Below, piece after piece: positions 37,798-45,688 of a stretch of 64,000 bases of DNA; the stretch's first letter is position 1, and each line of letters begins with the position of its first letter. Source of the DNA: Streptomyces fuscichromogenes (GTDB taxonomy: Bacteria > Actinomycetota > Actinomycetes > Streptomycetales > Streptomycetaceae); the NCBI RefSeq assembly GCF_014645815.1, contig NZ_BMML01000006.1, positions 356,587 through 420,586 on the forward strand. Direction: 5' to 3'. The notes under the pieces were generated by a model that was given only the letters and a program-made list of their open reading frames with translations, was not told where the DNA came from and did not search any database. The position numbers and the translations under genes are program-made.

Positions 37798-38598
37798 TCA
37801 GGCGGCGCTGAGTTCGGGGGCCGCGGTGGCAGGGGCGGGCTCGCCCGCCAGGCGGCGGCGCCAGGTCTCCAGGACCGCCTCCTCGGTCGGCCTGGTCGCG
37901 AGGCTGACCCCGACGTAGGCGACGAGGCTGGCGAGCAGGCCGTAGTAGATCGGCTCGTTGGCGAGCAGGCCGTCGGTGAACATGAGGGTGACCACCGTCG
38001 TGCCACCCGCGATCATCGCGGTCAGCGCGCCCGGCAGGTTGCCGCGCCGCCAGACCAGGCCGCCGAGGATCGGCACCAGCAGGCCGCCGACCAGCAGGTT
38101 GTAGGCGACGGTGAGCGCCGCGATGACGTCCCCGAGGACACAGGCGATGCCCATGGCGACGACGCCCAGGACGCCGATGGCGAGCCGGTTGGAGCTGATC
38201 TCGTCGTGGTCCCCGGACACCGTGCGGCGGCGCAGCCGGGCCCAGATGTCGTTGTTCGCGACGGTCGCGGAGGCGATCAGGGCGCCGCTGGCGGTGGACA
38301 TCATCGCGGACAGCGCGGCGGCCAGCACCAGGCCCCGGACGCCGGTGGGCAGGACGTGCCTGACGATGGTGGCGAAGGCCTGGTCGGCGTCGGCCAGGTT
38401 CGGGTAGAGGGTCTTCGTCGCCATCCCGATGAACGCGCCGGCCAGGGCGTAGGCCAGGCAGTACACACCGGCGACGGTGCCGCCCCAGGAGGCGACCCTG
38501 TCGCTGCGGGCGGTGAAGACGCGCGTATGGGGAGGTATGGCCGGTCCTGCCCGATCAGCATGCCGAAGGTAAAGATCAGGATGGAGGTGGGCGAGAAT
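37798..38598 (-). pseudogene. Sodium:solute symporter, C-terminal remnant
   Basis: Encodes the last five to six helices of an SSS-family Na+/solute symporter (VFTARSDRVASWGGT, LSAMMSTASGALIAS, NLLVGGLLVPILGGLVWRRGN). Upstream of VFTARSD the homologous reading (ILIFTFGMLIGQD) is in another frame, so there is also an indel at about 38530-38550. The gene is cut at about 38598 by the right end of an IS1341-type element. The matching N-terminal part is at 46487-47000, on the same strand. Confidence 0.88.
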
Positions 38599-38660
38599 TG
38601 ACATGCTCCTCGCCCTGAAGGGGCGAGGATTCCGGCCTTCCTTGACTGGTTGCTGTGCCG
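38599..38660 (-). ncRNA. Right-end (omega/reRNA) scaffold of the TnpB element
   Basis: In TnpB elements the RNA guide scaffold overlaps the 3' end of tnpB and ends at the right end, with the guide taken from flanking DNA. Here the stem CCTCGCCC-GGGCGAGG is the last one before the tail. The presumed guide would be the symporter sequence just beyond 38599 on the minus strand. Placement is by family analogy, not by direct evidence. Confidence 0.5.
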
Positions 38661-38976
38661 CTACGCGGCACGGTTTCCGGTCGGGAATCCGTGGCTTCCT
38701 GTTTCTTCGCGCTGTGCCGGGATTACTCCTGGTCTTACCGGCGCTCCGCAGGCCGATACCGCCAGTCCGGCGGCCGTCTTCACGTTGATCGCGGCGTTGG
38801 TGTCCCGGTCGTGGACGGTACCGCAGGCGGTACAGGTCCATTCCCGCACGTTCAGGGGTTTGGGTCCGTCCTTGGCGCCGCAGGTGGAACAGGTCTGGGA
38901 GGTCGGTGTGAACCGGCCGATCTTGACCAGAGTGCGGCCGTACCGGGCGGCTTTGTACTCCAGCATGTCACGAATG
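38661..38976 (-). pseudogene. tnpB piece 3: zinc finger and last RuvC Asp
   Basis: Encodes MLEYKAARYGR, the four-cysteine zinc finger (TCSTCGAKDG, WTCTACGTVHDRD) with the third RuvC Asp in HDRDTNAAINV, and the C-terminal tail ending at a TAG. It has no start of its own. It continues tnpB piece 2 (43834-42945) across the 3.98-kb integrase element. Joined through the att core, the frame is one base short, so tnpB would not be read straight through. Confidence 0.88.
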
Positions 38977-38997
38977 TCAGTGGTCGTTCATACAGTC
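38952..38997. other. attR of the serine-integrase element
   Basis: Contains the core ACGAATG (38970-38976) and the element-side arm GGTCGTTCATACAGTC (38982-38997), an inverted copy (one mismatch) of the arm at the other end. The outer side is tnpB. Serine-integrase attP sites are built from such inverted arms around a short core. Confidence 0.82.
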
Positions 38998-39002
38998 TAG
39001 AT

Positions 39003-40439
39003 ATGACTCGACAGCCAGCAACTTCCAAGCAGGACAGTGTAGTTGGTGAGGATGCGGCGATCTACTGCCGGATATCGCAGGCTGGGGACGACGACCAGAC
39101 GGGGGTGGACCGTCAGGAACGGATCTGCCGGGAGGTGGCGGAGCGGCTGGGGGCGCGGGTGGCGGATGTGTTTGTGGACAACAACCGCTCCGCGTGGCGG
39201 CGCAACCGCAAGCGGCCGGGCTGGGACGCGTTACTGGTGCGGATGGGCGAGGGCGCGTACCGGCATGTGATCGTCTACCACCCCGACCGGCTGATGCGGC
39301 AGCCCAAGGACCTCGAAAAGCTCCTGACCATCGCGGACGATCAGCACGTGGTGCTGCACGGGCAGGCCAACCGCAAGGACCTATCGGACCCGGACGACCG
39401 GTTCATCCTGCGTATCGAGGTGGCGCACGCCTGCCGTTCCTCCGATGACACCTCCCGCCGCACCCGAGCCGCGCTGGAGGACCGGGCCCGCGCCGGGAAG
39501 CCGCACGGGGGACGCCGCTACGGCTACGCCAAGGACGGTTACACCGTGATCGAGGAGGAGGCCGAGGTTGTCCGGGAGGTCTTCCGCCGCTTCCTGGACG
39601 GAGAGACGGCCAGCGCCATAGCCAAGGACCTGCACGCACGCCAGCTCACGACGGCCGAAGGGGCGCAGTGGCAGCCCAACAAGGTCCGCAATCTGCTGTC
39701 CGTGCCGTACGTGGCGGGAATCCAGATGCACCGGGGCCAGCGGATCGGCATGGGCGAGTGGCCCGCGCTCATTGACGTGGGCCAGTGGGAGGAGGTTCAG
39801 CAGCTCCGCGCCTACCGGGCTGCGCACAGCGGCAAGAGCACTGCCGAGCACCGCTACTACCTGCTGCGCGGGGTGGTGATGTGCACCTGCGGCATGCGGA
39901 TGTCAGGCAGCAGCAACCGGATCAAGCCGATCTACCGGTGCACCCGGGCCGCCGCCTACGGCCAGGAGCGCTGCACCCGCGCCATCACCGCCGAGCCGCT
40001 CGAAGCCTTCACCCGGGACGTGGCGCTTGAGGTGCTGGAGAAGCTCGACATCACCGGACGCCAGCCCGCCACCACCATCCGGCCGTCACAGGACGTGGCC
40101 GCCGACGAGGACGACGCCGCGCAACTCGCGGAGCTGAATCAGATGTGGTTGTCCAAGGAGATCCCGACCCCGGAATACCGGTCCATGCGCCGCGTCATCG
40201 AGGAAAGGATCAAGGAGCGGCAGCGCCGGACCGTGCAGCGGCCCGTAGCGGTGCTCGACGGCATCGTAGGGCCGGACGCGCGCAAGAACTGGCGACGGCT
40301 GGAGGAGGAGAAGGACTACGCCCGTATGAACGCCGTCTTCCGCTTCCTGTTCGCCGCTGTGATCATCCACCCCACGAGCAAGCGGGGCCAGGGGCTGGAC
40401 TTCGACCGCATAGAGATCGAGCCCAACCCGCTCGACTAG
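39003..40439 (+). CDS. Large serine recombinase (integrase)
   Basis: 478 residues. Resolvase domain (about 18-160) with catalytic Ser in YCRISQAGDDD near 24 and Arg residues in YHPDRLMRQPKDL. Then the recombinase domain (about 180-290; RRYGYAKDGYTV, GVVMCTCGMRMSGSS), a four-Cys zinc ribbon (about 295-330; CTCG, YRCTRAAAYGQERC) and a C-terminal coiled-coil region. This is the phiC31/TP901-type integrase family. The ATG lies 5 bp from the attachment-site arm, with no Shine-Dalgarno, so the mRNA may be leaderless. Its position next to attR fits an integrase of the surrounding element. Confidence 0.93.
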   Translation: MTRQPATSKQDSVVGEDAAIYCRISQAGDDDQTGVDRQERICREVAERLGARVADVFVDNNRSAWRRNRKRPGWDALLVRMGEGAYRHVIVYHPDRLMRQPKDLEKLLTIADDQHVVLHGQANRKDLSDPDDRFILRIEVAHACRSSDDTSRRTRAALEDRARAGKPHGGRRYGYAKDGYTVIEEEAEVVREVFRRFLDGETASAIAKDLHARQLTTAEGAQWQPNKVRNLLSVPYVAGIQMHRGQRIGMGEWPALIDVGQWEEVQQLRAYRAAHSGKSTAEHRYYLLRGVVMCTCGMRMSGSSNRIKPIYRCTRAAAYGQERCTRAITAEPLEAFTRDVALEVLEKLDITGRQPATTIRPSQDVAADEDDAAQLAELNQMWLSKEIPTPEYRSMRRVIEERIKERQRRTVQRPVAVLDGIVGPDARKNWRRLEEEKDYARMNAVFRFLFAAVIIHPTSKRGQGLDFDRIEIEPNPLD

Positions 40440-41150
40440 GTCGTCAGTCATCGTTATGAGGGCCGAGGAGCCGTGCGAGCCGTGCCGCGCTCTTCGGTCC
40501 TATCCGTGCCGGGAACTTCGCCGCCTGTCGTCTGACGGCCCGTGTGCGTTGATCGTCATGGGAACGCTGGGCGCGCAACCTGGGTATGCCTCCGTGTCGG
40601 TGGTGTGGGTGGGTCGCGGCAGTCCATGGCGTTGCTCCCTTCGCTTCGGTCGTCACTCGTCCTTACATGATGCCAGCGGGGCTTGACAGAAGTGGCTCCA
40701 ATAACGCCGCCTGAAATCACGGCAGTTACTCCGCCCCTGGCGTGAGCAACCGGCATCGGTCGAAACAGCCTTTACTTCCTCAAGGGCGCGCCTGCGGCGC
40801 GCCGGGCCACCCGGCCGCCCCGACCGGGCATGCGGCGTGACCGCCGGTCCCGTCCGGTCGCCGGTCGCCCCGCACCGCAGCACGCCAGAGGAAGAGAACG
40901 TCGACCAGCCGTCTCGGCCCGGGACGTGGTGGGCTGGGGGTCGACGGCCTCCGAGACTTTAGGCAGCCACCATGGGGCGAGCCTCGAAGAACAGGGGGCC
41001 GATCGGGCTATTGCGGGCAGTTCCCAAGAGACTGCCCGATCCGCTGGCGAGCGTAAGGCCCCCTGTTCACTCGCCCCATGGCAGCTCCCGCCCAAAGTCT
41101 CTGCGGCCGGCGACGTGCCCACCTGCACCGCTCACCGGGGAGAAGACGTG
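40440..41150. other. Gene-poor segment inside the integrase element
   Basis: 711 bp with no convincing ORF; the open frames here lack ribosome sites and protein-like composition. It holds a hairpin GCGCGCC-TGC-GGCGCGCC (about 40796-40813) and the long multi-stem inverted repeat at 40953-41101. Confidence 0.6.
40953..41101. repeat. 149-bp multi-stem inverted repeat
   Basis: Nested perfect or near-perfect stems: GAGACTTTAGGC (40953-40964) with GCCCAAAGTCTC (41090-41101, one mismatch); CCATGGGGCGAG (40970-40981) with CTCGCCCCATGG (41070-41081); GAACAGGGGGCC (40989-41000) with GGCCCCCTGTTC (41057-41068); CGGGCAGT (41014-41021) with ACTGCCCG (41031-41038). The outer sequence continues to pair weakly. 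It could be a structured RNA, a MITE-like repeat or a strong bidirectional terminator. Confidence 0.8.
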
Positions 41151-41396
41151 TCAGTCGGCGTCCTGATCGCCGAGGAGGAGTTCGTCCCCTGTGGGGAAGC
41201 GGGCGGTGCCGCCCTCCTCCCAGGAGACCACGACGGCCAGCCCGCCCATCGGTCCCCGGTCGGCCTTCACCGTCTTCACCCTGCGCCACTGACCCTCGTA
41301 ACCGATCACATCACCGGGGACGACGAGGGCTGCACGTTTCGTCGGGACGCCTAATCGGTCTCGGCGCGCCGGACGTGGTCCAAAGGGGTGTCCCAC
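41151..41396 (-). CDS. Small hypothetical protein, start uncertain
   Basis: Up to 81 residues. The likely conserved part is RAALVVPGDVIGYEGQW ... FPTGDELLLGDQ, a small beta-rich protein. The GTG at 41396 has a GAGGGG site but puts a rare TTA codon near residue 15 and overlaps the preceding gene by 46 bp; a later GTG (DVIGYEG) is an alternative. No family recognised. It probably forms an operon with the gene at 41351-41587. Confidence 0.55.
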   Translation of the reverse strand: MGHPFGPRPARRDRLGVPTKRAALVVPGDVIGYEGQWRRVKTVKADRGPMGGLAVVVSWEEGGTARFPTGDELLLGDQDAD

Positions 41397-41587
41397 TCGA
41401 TGCCACCCCCTCGCGGGCGGATGTACGCGGTCCGGCTGACGATCCGGCCGGAGTCCTTCAGCCGTTCCTCGATCACGTCCTGGAGCTCACCCGTGCGTCC
41501 CGAGGCTCTGTCTTCGACGAGCGTGCCCTGCGGGTACGGCAGGGTGCCGTAGTCGAGCATCGTGGCTGGCTTCTCAATCTGTGTCAT
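41351..41587 (-). CDS. Small hypothetical protein
   Basis: 78 residues from ATG 41587 with GAGGAC upstream. Sequence features: LDYGTLPYPQGTLVEDR, TGELQDVIEERL, and a C-terminal GGGIEWDTPLDHV. No known domain. Divergent from the XRE regulator; the 150 bp between the two starts contains TTGCACA-type repeats, so it is probably under that regulator's control. Confidence 0.65.
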   Translation of the reverse strand: MTQIEKPATMLDYGTLPYPQGTLVEDRASGRTGELQDVIEERLKDSGRIVSRTAYIRPRGGGIEWDTPLDHVRRAETD

Positions 41588-41635
41588 GAGTCCTCGTCCC
41601 ACCTGGGCATACGTGTGTCACCCAAGAGAACTCCC

Positions 41636-41671
41636 GTTGTGCAGAACCAACTTGCACAGCTCTTGCACAAC
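41636..41671. promoter_or_regulatory. XRE operator candidate (TTGCACA repeats)
   Basis: GTTGTGCA (41636) and TGCACAAC (41664) form an inverted repeat; inside, CTTGCACA occurs twice 11 bp apart (41651, 41662). Located in the divergent region between the small minus-strand genes and the XRE gene. Confidence 0.6.
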
Positions 41672-41740
41672 GGCCGGGGGCGGGAGGGGTGGGGTGAGAC
41701 GATGGGACGCAACGGACGTCGAGCGGGGAAGACGTACAGG

Positions 41741-42910
41741 ATGAGCGCGATCAGGATTCCCGGACCCGGTACGAACGTGGCCGTCTGCCGCAAGGCACGC
41801 GGCCTCAGCCAGGTCGCCCTTGCCCGGCGGGCAGGTGTGTCGGTTTCACTGCTCAGCAAGATCGAGATCGGCGACCGTGCCCTCACACAGGGCATCGCCG
41901 CGTCCCTCGCACAGGCCATGGGGCTCACGCTCGACGAGCTGTTGGGTACGGAACCCGTCGCCAGGACGGACGAGGCGAGCCTGGCCGCGCTCAACTACGC
42001 CATCCGGCGCTTCGACATCCCGGACGCCCCGCCACCGCATCCCGAGGACCTCCCGCGCGAACTGGACCGGCTGAACGAGTACCGCTACCGCACCGAACTG
42101 GGGGCAGTCCTTCAGGAGCTGCCCGGGGTGCTGGCGAAGTCGACCAACTACGCGCACGCCACACAGTCGCCCGACGCGTGGACCCGGGTCGCCGACACGT
42201 ATTCGGTGGTGTATTGGCTCGCCGCCAGGTTCCGTTGGATGCACCTGGCCGAACTGGCCGTCATGAAGCAGAGGCTGGCTTCAGAACGTGCTCACCCGAT
42301 CGCCGCCACGGTGGCCGCCCGGGACGAGGCCGGGACGTTCCTCAACTCGGGAGACTTCGCGGGCGGGATGGCGATCGTCGACCGCGCGATCGTCGAGGCC
42401 GAGTCCACACTGGAGGGTCGCGACCGCGCGTTCGGCCTGGGCATCCTGCACCTGCGGGGGCTCACGCTGGCCGGTCGGCTGAAGGACGAGGCCGCCGCCG
42501 GGGAGCACATCCGGGCGGCATGGCGGACGGCCGAGGACTACGGCGGGGACGCCGACGAGCACGGCATCCACTTCGGGCCGGACCAGACCGCCACCCACGT
42601 CATCTCGACGTACTCCGACATGGACCAGCACCGCCGAGCGCTGGACACAGCGGACGACCTCATCCGGGAGGGCACCTCACTGCCCGCGACCCGCATCGGC
42701 CCGTTGCACATGAACCTGGGCCGGTCGCATCTGGCCCTGGGCGACCGGGACTCCGCCCTCGAAGCCCTCGAAGAGGCCTGGAACATCGCTCCCGAGATGG
42801 CCCGCGTTCACCCGACGAGCCAGGAGCTCATGCGGGTGCTGACCTCACTGCACCGCCGCAGCAACCCGAGGCTGACACGGCTGGCCAAGCGCGCTGGTCT
42901 GCCTTTCTGA
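41741..42910 (+). CDS. XRE-family regulator with TPR-like C-terminal domain
   Basis: 389 residues from ATG 41741 (MSAIRIPG; an ATG 39 bp upstream at 41702 also has a ribosome site). N-terminal HTH (about 12-70; RKARGLSQVALARRAGVS, LSKIEIGDRALTQ, LAQAMGLTLDELLG) and a long helical region of tetratricopeptide type (about 150-385; MNLGRSHLALGDRDSALEAL). This plan is common in Streptomyces regulators that sense small peptides or ligands. It is the last gene of the integrase element, stopping 15 bp before the attL arm. Confidence 0.88.
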   Translation: MSAIRIPGPGTNVAVCRKARGLSQVALARRAGVSVSLLSKIEIGDRALTQGIAASLAQAMGLTLDELLGTEPVARTDEASLAALNYAIRRFDIPDAPPPHPEDLPRELDRLNEYRYRTELGAVLQELPGVLAKSTNYAHATQSPDAWTRVADTYSVVYWLAARFRWMHLAELAVMKQRLASERAHPIAATVAARDEAGTFLNSGDFAGGMAIVDRAIVEAESTLEGRDRAFGLGILHLRGLTLAGRLKDEAAAGEHIRAAWRTAEDYGGDADEHGIHFGPDQTATHVISTYSDMDQHRRALDTADDLIREGTSLPATRIGPLHMNLGRSHLALGDRDSALEALEEAWNIAPEMARVHPTSQELMRVLTSLHRRSNPRLTRLAKRAGLPF

Positions 42911-42924
42911 CCCCAGGAAGTCAA

Positions 42925-42960
42925 GACTGCATGAACGACCCTTGACGAATGACGACCAGC
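42925..42960. other. attL of the serine-integrase element
   Basis: Element-side arm GACTGCATGAACGACC (42925-42940) and core ACGAATG (42945-42951), then tnpB sequence. With the other end it rebuilds an attP of about 48 bp: arms of 22 bp (18 matching) around TGAC-ATTC-GTCA. Confidence 0.82.
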
Positions 42961-43834
42961 CCGCGTCATGGACGGACTTGGCCAGCCTGGTGCGAGCCAG
43001 TCCCGCCACCGACAGGTCCTCCACGGCGATCCCTTGGTTCTCGGAGATCAGCCTGGTGGAGAGCTGGTGGTGGAACTCACGGCGTGCGTCGGCGACTTTA
43101 GCGTGGGCGCGGGCGACTCTCACCCGTGCCTTGGCCCGGTTCTTCGATCCCTTCTGCTTGCGGGACAGCTCCTTGTGAGCTTTCTTCAGTTTCTTCTCCG
43201 CGCGCCGCAGAAAGCGCGGGGAGTCGATCTTCGTACCGTCGGAGAGGACCGCGAAGTGGGTGAGGCCGAGATCGATGCCTATGGTGCGGTCAGTCTCCGG
43301 CATTCGCGCCTGGTCAGCGGCGGGGTCGGTGTCGATGACGAAGGAGGCGAAGAACCTGTCGGCCGCATCCTTGATGACGGTGACGGAGGTGGGGGTGGTG
43401 GGCAGGGTGCAGGACCACTTCACCTTCACCGCGCCGATCTTCGGCAGGCTCAGACGGCCACCGTCGGTGATGTTCCAGCGCGCGTTGGCGGTGAACCTGA
43501 CCGACTGCGCCGCGTCCTTGCGGGACTTGAAGCGCGGCGCACCCAGTTTCGGACCCTTCCTGACGCCGCTGAGGGAGGCGAAGAAGTTGCGGTACGCGGT
43601 TTCCGCATCCCGTAGGGACTGCTGGAGCACCACAGCGGAGACCTCGCCCAGCCAGGACCGCGTCTTCGTCTGCTTCGCTTCGGTGATCAGCTTCCGGGAC
43701 AGTTCCCCGGCCGCCGGGAACGGTCGCCCGGCCTTTCGCGCGTCTTCACGGGCTCGGACCGCGTCGTTGAACACGACACGGGCGCACCCGAACGCCCTGG
43801 CCAGCGCGGCCTGCTGAGCGGCATCGGGGTACAA
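42945..43834 (-). pseudogene. tnpB piece 2: N-terminal and RuvC core
   Basis: Reads LYPDAAQQAALARAFGC ... with OrfB/TnpB N-domain (FNDAVRARE, RSWLGEVSAVVLQQSL, KGPKLGAPRFKSR) and RuvC catalytic residues Asp in GIDLGLTHFAV and Glu in GIAVEDLSVAGL. It ends at SVHDAGWSSFV where the integrase element begins. Upstream it is preceded by the group II intron, whose splicing would join it to the 11-codon exon at 46331-46363. Any reading of this frame beyond 42945 or before 43834 is element or intron sequence. Confidence 0.9.
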
Positions 43835-43875
43835 GTCGGGTAGCCGGGATGCATTACTGCATCCCGGCCCCCTCA

Positions 43876-43909
43876 GAACCGTGCGTGCACCTTTCAATGC
43901 ACACGGCTC
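43876..43909 (-). ncRNA. Group II intron domain V
   Basis: 34-nt hairpin starting GAGCCGTGTGC and ending GCACGGTTC on the minus strand, with the AGC catalytic triad. Exactly the canonical domain V length. Domain VI follows (43843-43865; GCCGGGATGCA-GTAA-TGCATCCCGGC) and then the branch-point A. Confidence 0.9.
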
Positions 43910-43936
43910 AAGCTCGCCCCATGGGCCAGCGCAGTT

Positions 43937-45688
43937 TCACTTGGCCTGCACGCCATCTTGAGCGTGTAGCTGTCGGTGGCATGCGGAGTGCACGAGACGG
44001 AGATTGGTTCGATCGTCGGAGCCGCCGTCTCGCCGGTAAACGAAGTGATGCTTGTGCAGCATCTTCTTCGAGGCCGCGAACCAGTTGATCCACTCGCGTG
44101 GGCTGTCCGGTTCGTACTCGGCCCCGGCGATGAGCGCCTGATTGCAGAGTGGGCAGAGCCCCTTCTGCTTGTACGCCAAGGACAGACTCACTTTGTCCAT
44201 CGGCGGTGGCGCCTTTTTGCGGCGGCGTCCTTGCCAGTACTCGGCCAGGGCGGGGTCGTCGGGGGATGCCGCACCCTTCACCTGCACGTGGCGGACAATC
44301 CTGGTCCAGCCGAACTTGGGGAGGTAGGCGCCGCTGTTCCGGTCCCCGAACACCCACTTGTCGTTTCTGGACTCGTTGAACCTGCCGAAGTATCTGTTGG
44401 CTACCCAGACCCTCGACTTTCTCGGATGGCTCCGTTTCGCCCATTCCCAGAGCAGCCCCCACACATAGTGGTCGAGACTTGAGAATGTTTGAGAGGAAAC
44501 CGCATTCCGGTAGTACGCCGACCATCCGCGGATGATCGGCGTCAGCGCCCTGAGCATTCCCGCCGCGTTGGAGCCGTACAGGCCCTTCACTTCGGTGCGT
44601 AGGGTTTCCCGGAGTCTCTTGACAGCGTCAGCGCTTGGCTTGATGAGTAGCTTTCCGTCATAGCGGCGGATGTTGAAGCCGAGGAAGTCGAACCCATCCT
44701 CCATGTGGACGATCCGGGTCTTCCCTTCGTTGAACCGCAGTCCTCTCGGCTCCAGCCATTCTGCCAACCGTTCCTTGATGCCTTCCGCTTCGGACTTGCT
44801 GTGGCACATGACCACGAAGTCATCCGCGTAACGGATCAGGATCGGAGTCCTGGGGGCGGCCTTCGGCTCGTATGTCTTCGCCTCGGCTCCCCAGTACCGG
44901 CACCCTGCTGCCTCTTCCATCCCGTGCAGTGCCACATTCATCAGCAGCGGACTGATCACACCGCCCTGCGGAGTTCCCTCCTCGGTTGGTGTGAAGCGGC
45001 CCTCTTCGACGACACCGGCGCTCAGCCACGCCCGGATGAGACTCCGGCCGGGGAATCCCCCGACAGCGTCCATCAGGCGAGGATGGTCGATGCGGTCGAA
45101 TGCCGCTGACAGGTCGGCGTCGAGAACCCAGAGGCGTTTGGCGTTCTTGCGTGCCGTCGCCCCGAAAATGGCCTCGATTGCGTCGTGGCATCCTCTGCCC
45201 GGCCGGAAACCATACGACCGGGGTTCGAAACGGGCCTCCCACTCGGGTTCCAGCGCATTTTTGACGCGTGCCTGCATGGCCCGGTCTAGAATCGTCGGAA
45301 TACCGAGTGGGCGTTGCTTCCCGTTGCTTTTCGGGATGTACACCCGTCTGACCGGCATGGCTCGCCAGGGCTCTTCGACCCGATGGACCTCTGATGCGAG
45401 ATTCCAGCGGGCCTCGGGCGTTACCGCCTTCTTCCTGTCGACGCCGGCCGTCTTGCGGCCAGTACTCAGCTGGGACACTCGTCTCACGCTCACCAGCGTG
45501 TTGGAGTAGCTCCGCAGCATGAGCTTTTGAAGATTTCTGACCTTGGGCCAGTCTTCTTCCTGCGCGGCCTTGAAGATCCGCTGTCTCAGTCGCCGTACTT
45601 CCCCCTCGCATTGACTCCAGTCGATCTGGTGCCACAGCGTGGAGGCGTCCTCGGGTCCGTTCGCCGGGGCGAGCGGCAGAGCAGACAT
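43937..45688 (-). CDS. Group II intron maturase / reverse transcriptase with HNH domain
   Basis: 583 residues from an ATG with AAGGA 8 nt upstream (a GTG two codons earlier has no room for it). Reverse transcriptase domain (about 75-330; PKSNGKQRPLGIPTILDR, YGFRPGRGCHDA, DADLSAAFDRIDH, TPQGGVISPLLMNVAL, active-site RYADDFVVM), maturase X domain (about 345-440; IIRGWSAYYRNAV), and a C-terminal HNH endonuclease with two CxxC-type pairs (CPLCNQAL; HKHHFVYRRDGG; LVHSACHRQLH). It helps splicing and reverse-splices the intron into DNA. All catalytic residues are present. Confidence 0.96.
   Translation of the reverse strand: MSALPLAPANGPEDASTLWHQIDWSQCEGEVRRLRQRIFKAAQEEDWPKVRNLQKLMLRSYSNTLVSVRRVSQLSTGRKTAGVDRKKAVTPEARWNLASEVHRVEEPWRAMPVRRVYIPKSNGKQRPLGIPTILDRAMQARVKNALEPEWEARFEPRSYGFRPGRGCHDAIEAIFGATARKNAKRLWVLDADLSAAFDRIDHPRLMDAVGGFPGRSLIRAWLSAGVVEEGRFTPTEEGTPQGGVISPLLMNVALHGMEEAAGCRYWGAEAKTYEPKAAPRTPILIRYADDFVVMCHSKSEAEGIKERLAEWLEPRGLRFNEGKTRIVHMEDGFDFLGFNIRRYDGKLLIKPSADAVKRLRETLRTEVKGLYGSNAAGMLRALTPIIRGWSAYYRNAVSSQTFSSLDHYVWGLLWEWAKRSHPRKSRVWVANRYFGRFNESRNDKWVFGDRNSGAYLPKFGWTRIVRHVQVKGAASPDDPALAEYWQGRRRKKAPPPMDKVSLSLAYKQKGLCPLCNQALIAGAEYEPDSPREWINWFAASKKMLHKHHFVYRRDGGSDDRTNLRLVHSACHRQLHAQDGVQAK

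Larger units (their letters stand above)
38970..42951 (+). mobile_element. Compact serine-integrase integrative element (~3.98 kb)
   Basis: Bounded by direct copies of ACGAATG 3,975 bp apart, each next to one half of an inverted attP arm (GGTCGTTCATRCAGTC). It splits tnpB between the codons for WSSFV and MLEYK. Contents in order: integrase, about 700 bp with a large hairpin locus, two small minus-strand genes, XRE regulator. No replication, transfer or phage structural gene is present, so it is minimal or a satellite-like element. Confidence 0.83.

Noticed and set aside
38661..38966. Independent small zinc-ribbon gene
   Set aside because: It is the 3' part of tnpB: it continues the interrupted TnpB and contains the third RuvC Asp, with no start signals of its own.
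40684..40715. TTGACA promoter in the gene-poor segment
   Set aside because: A good -35 hexamer, but no -10 at 16-19 bp spacing and no gene directly downstream.
40830..41354. 174-codon plus-strand ORF through the hairpin locus
   Set aside because: No ribosome site, unlikely composition, and it reads straight through the long inverted repeat and antisense to a better-supported small gene.
42845..43897. A complete 350-residue transposase ORF
   Set aside because: Its first 20 residues are intron sequence and its last 30 are integrase-element sequence; only 42945-43834 is tnpB.
43937..45688. Retron or diversity-generating retroelement RT
   Set aside because: Maturase X and HNH domains, domain V/VI and clean intron ends identify a group II intron; no msr/msd or template/variable repeat pair was seen.
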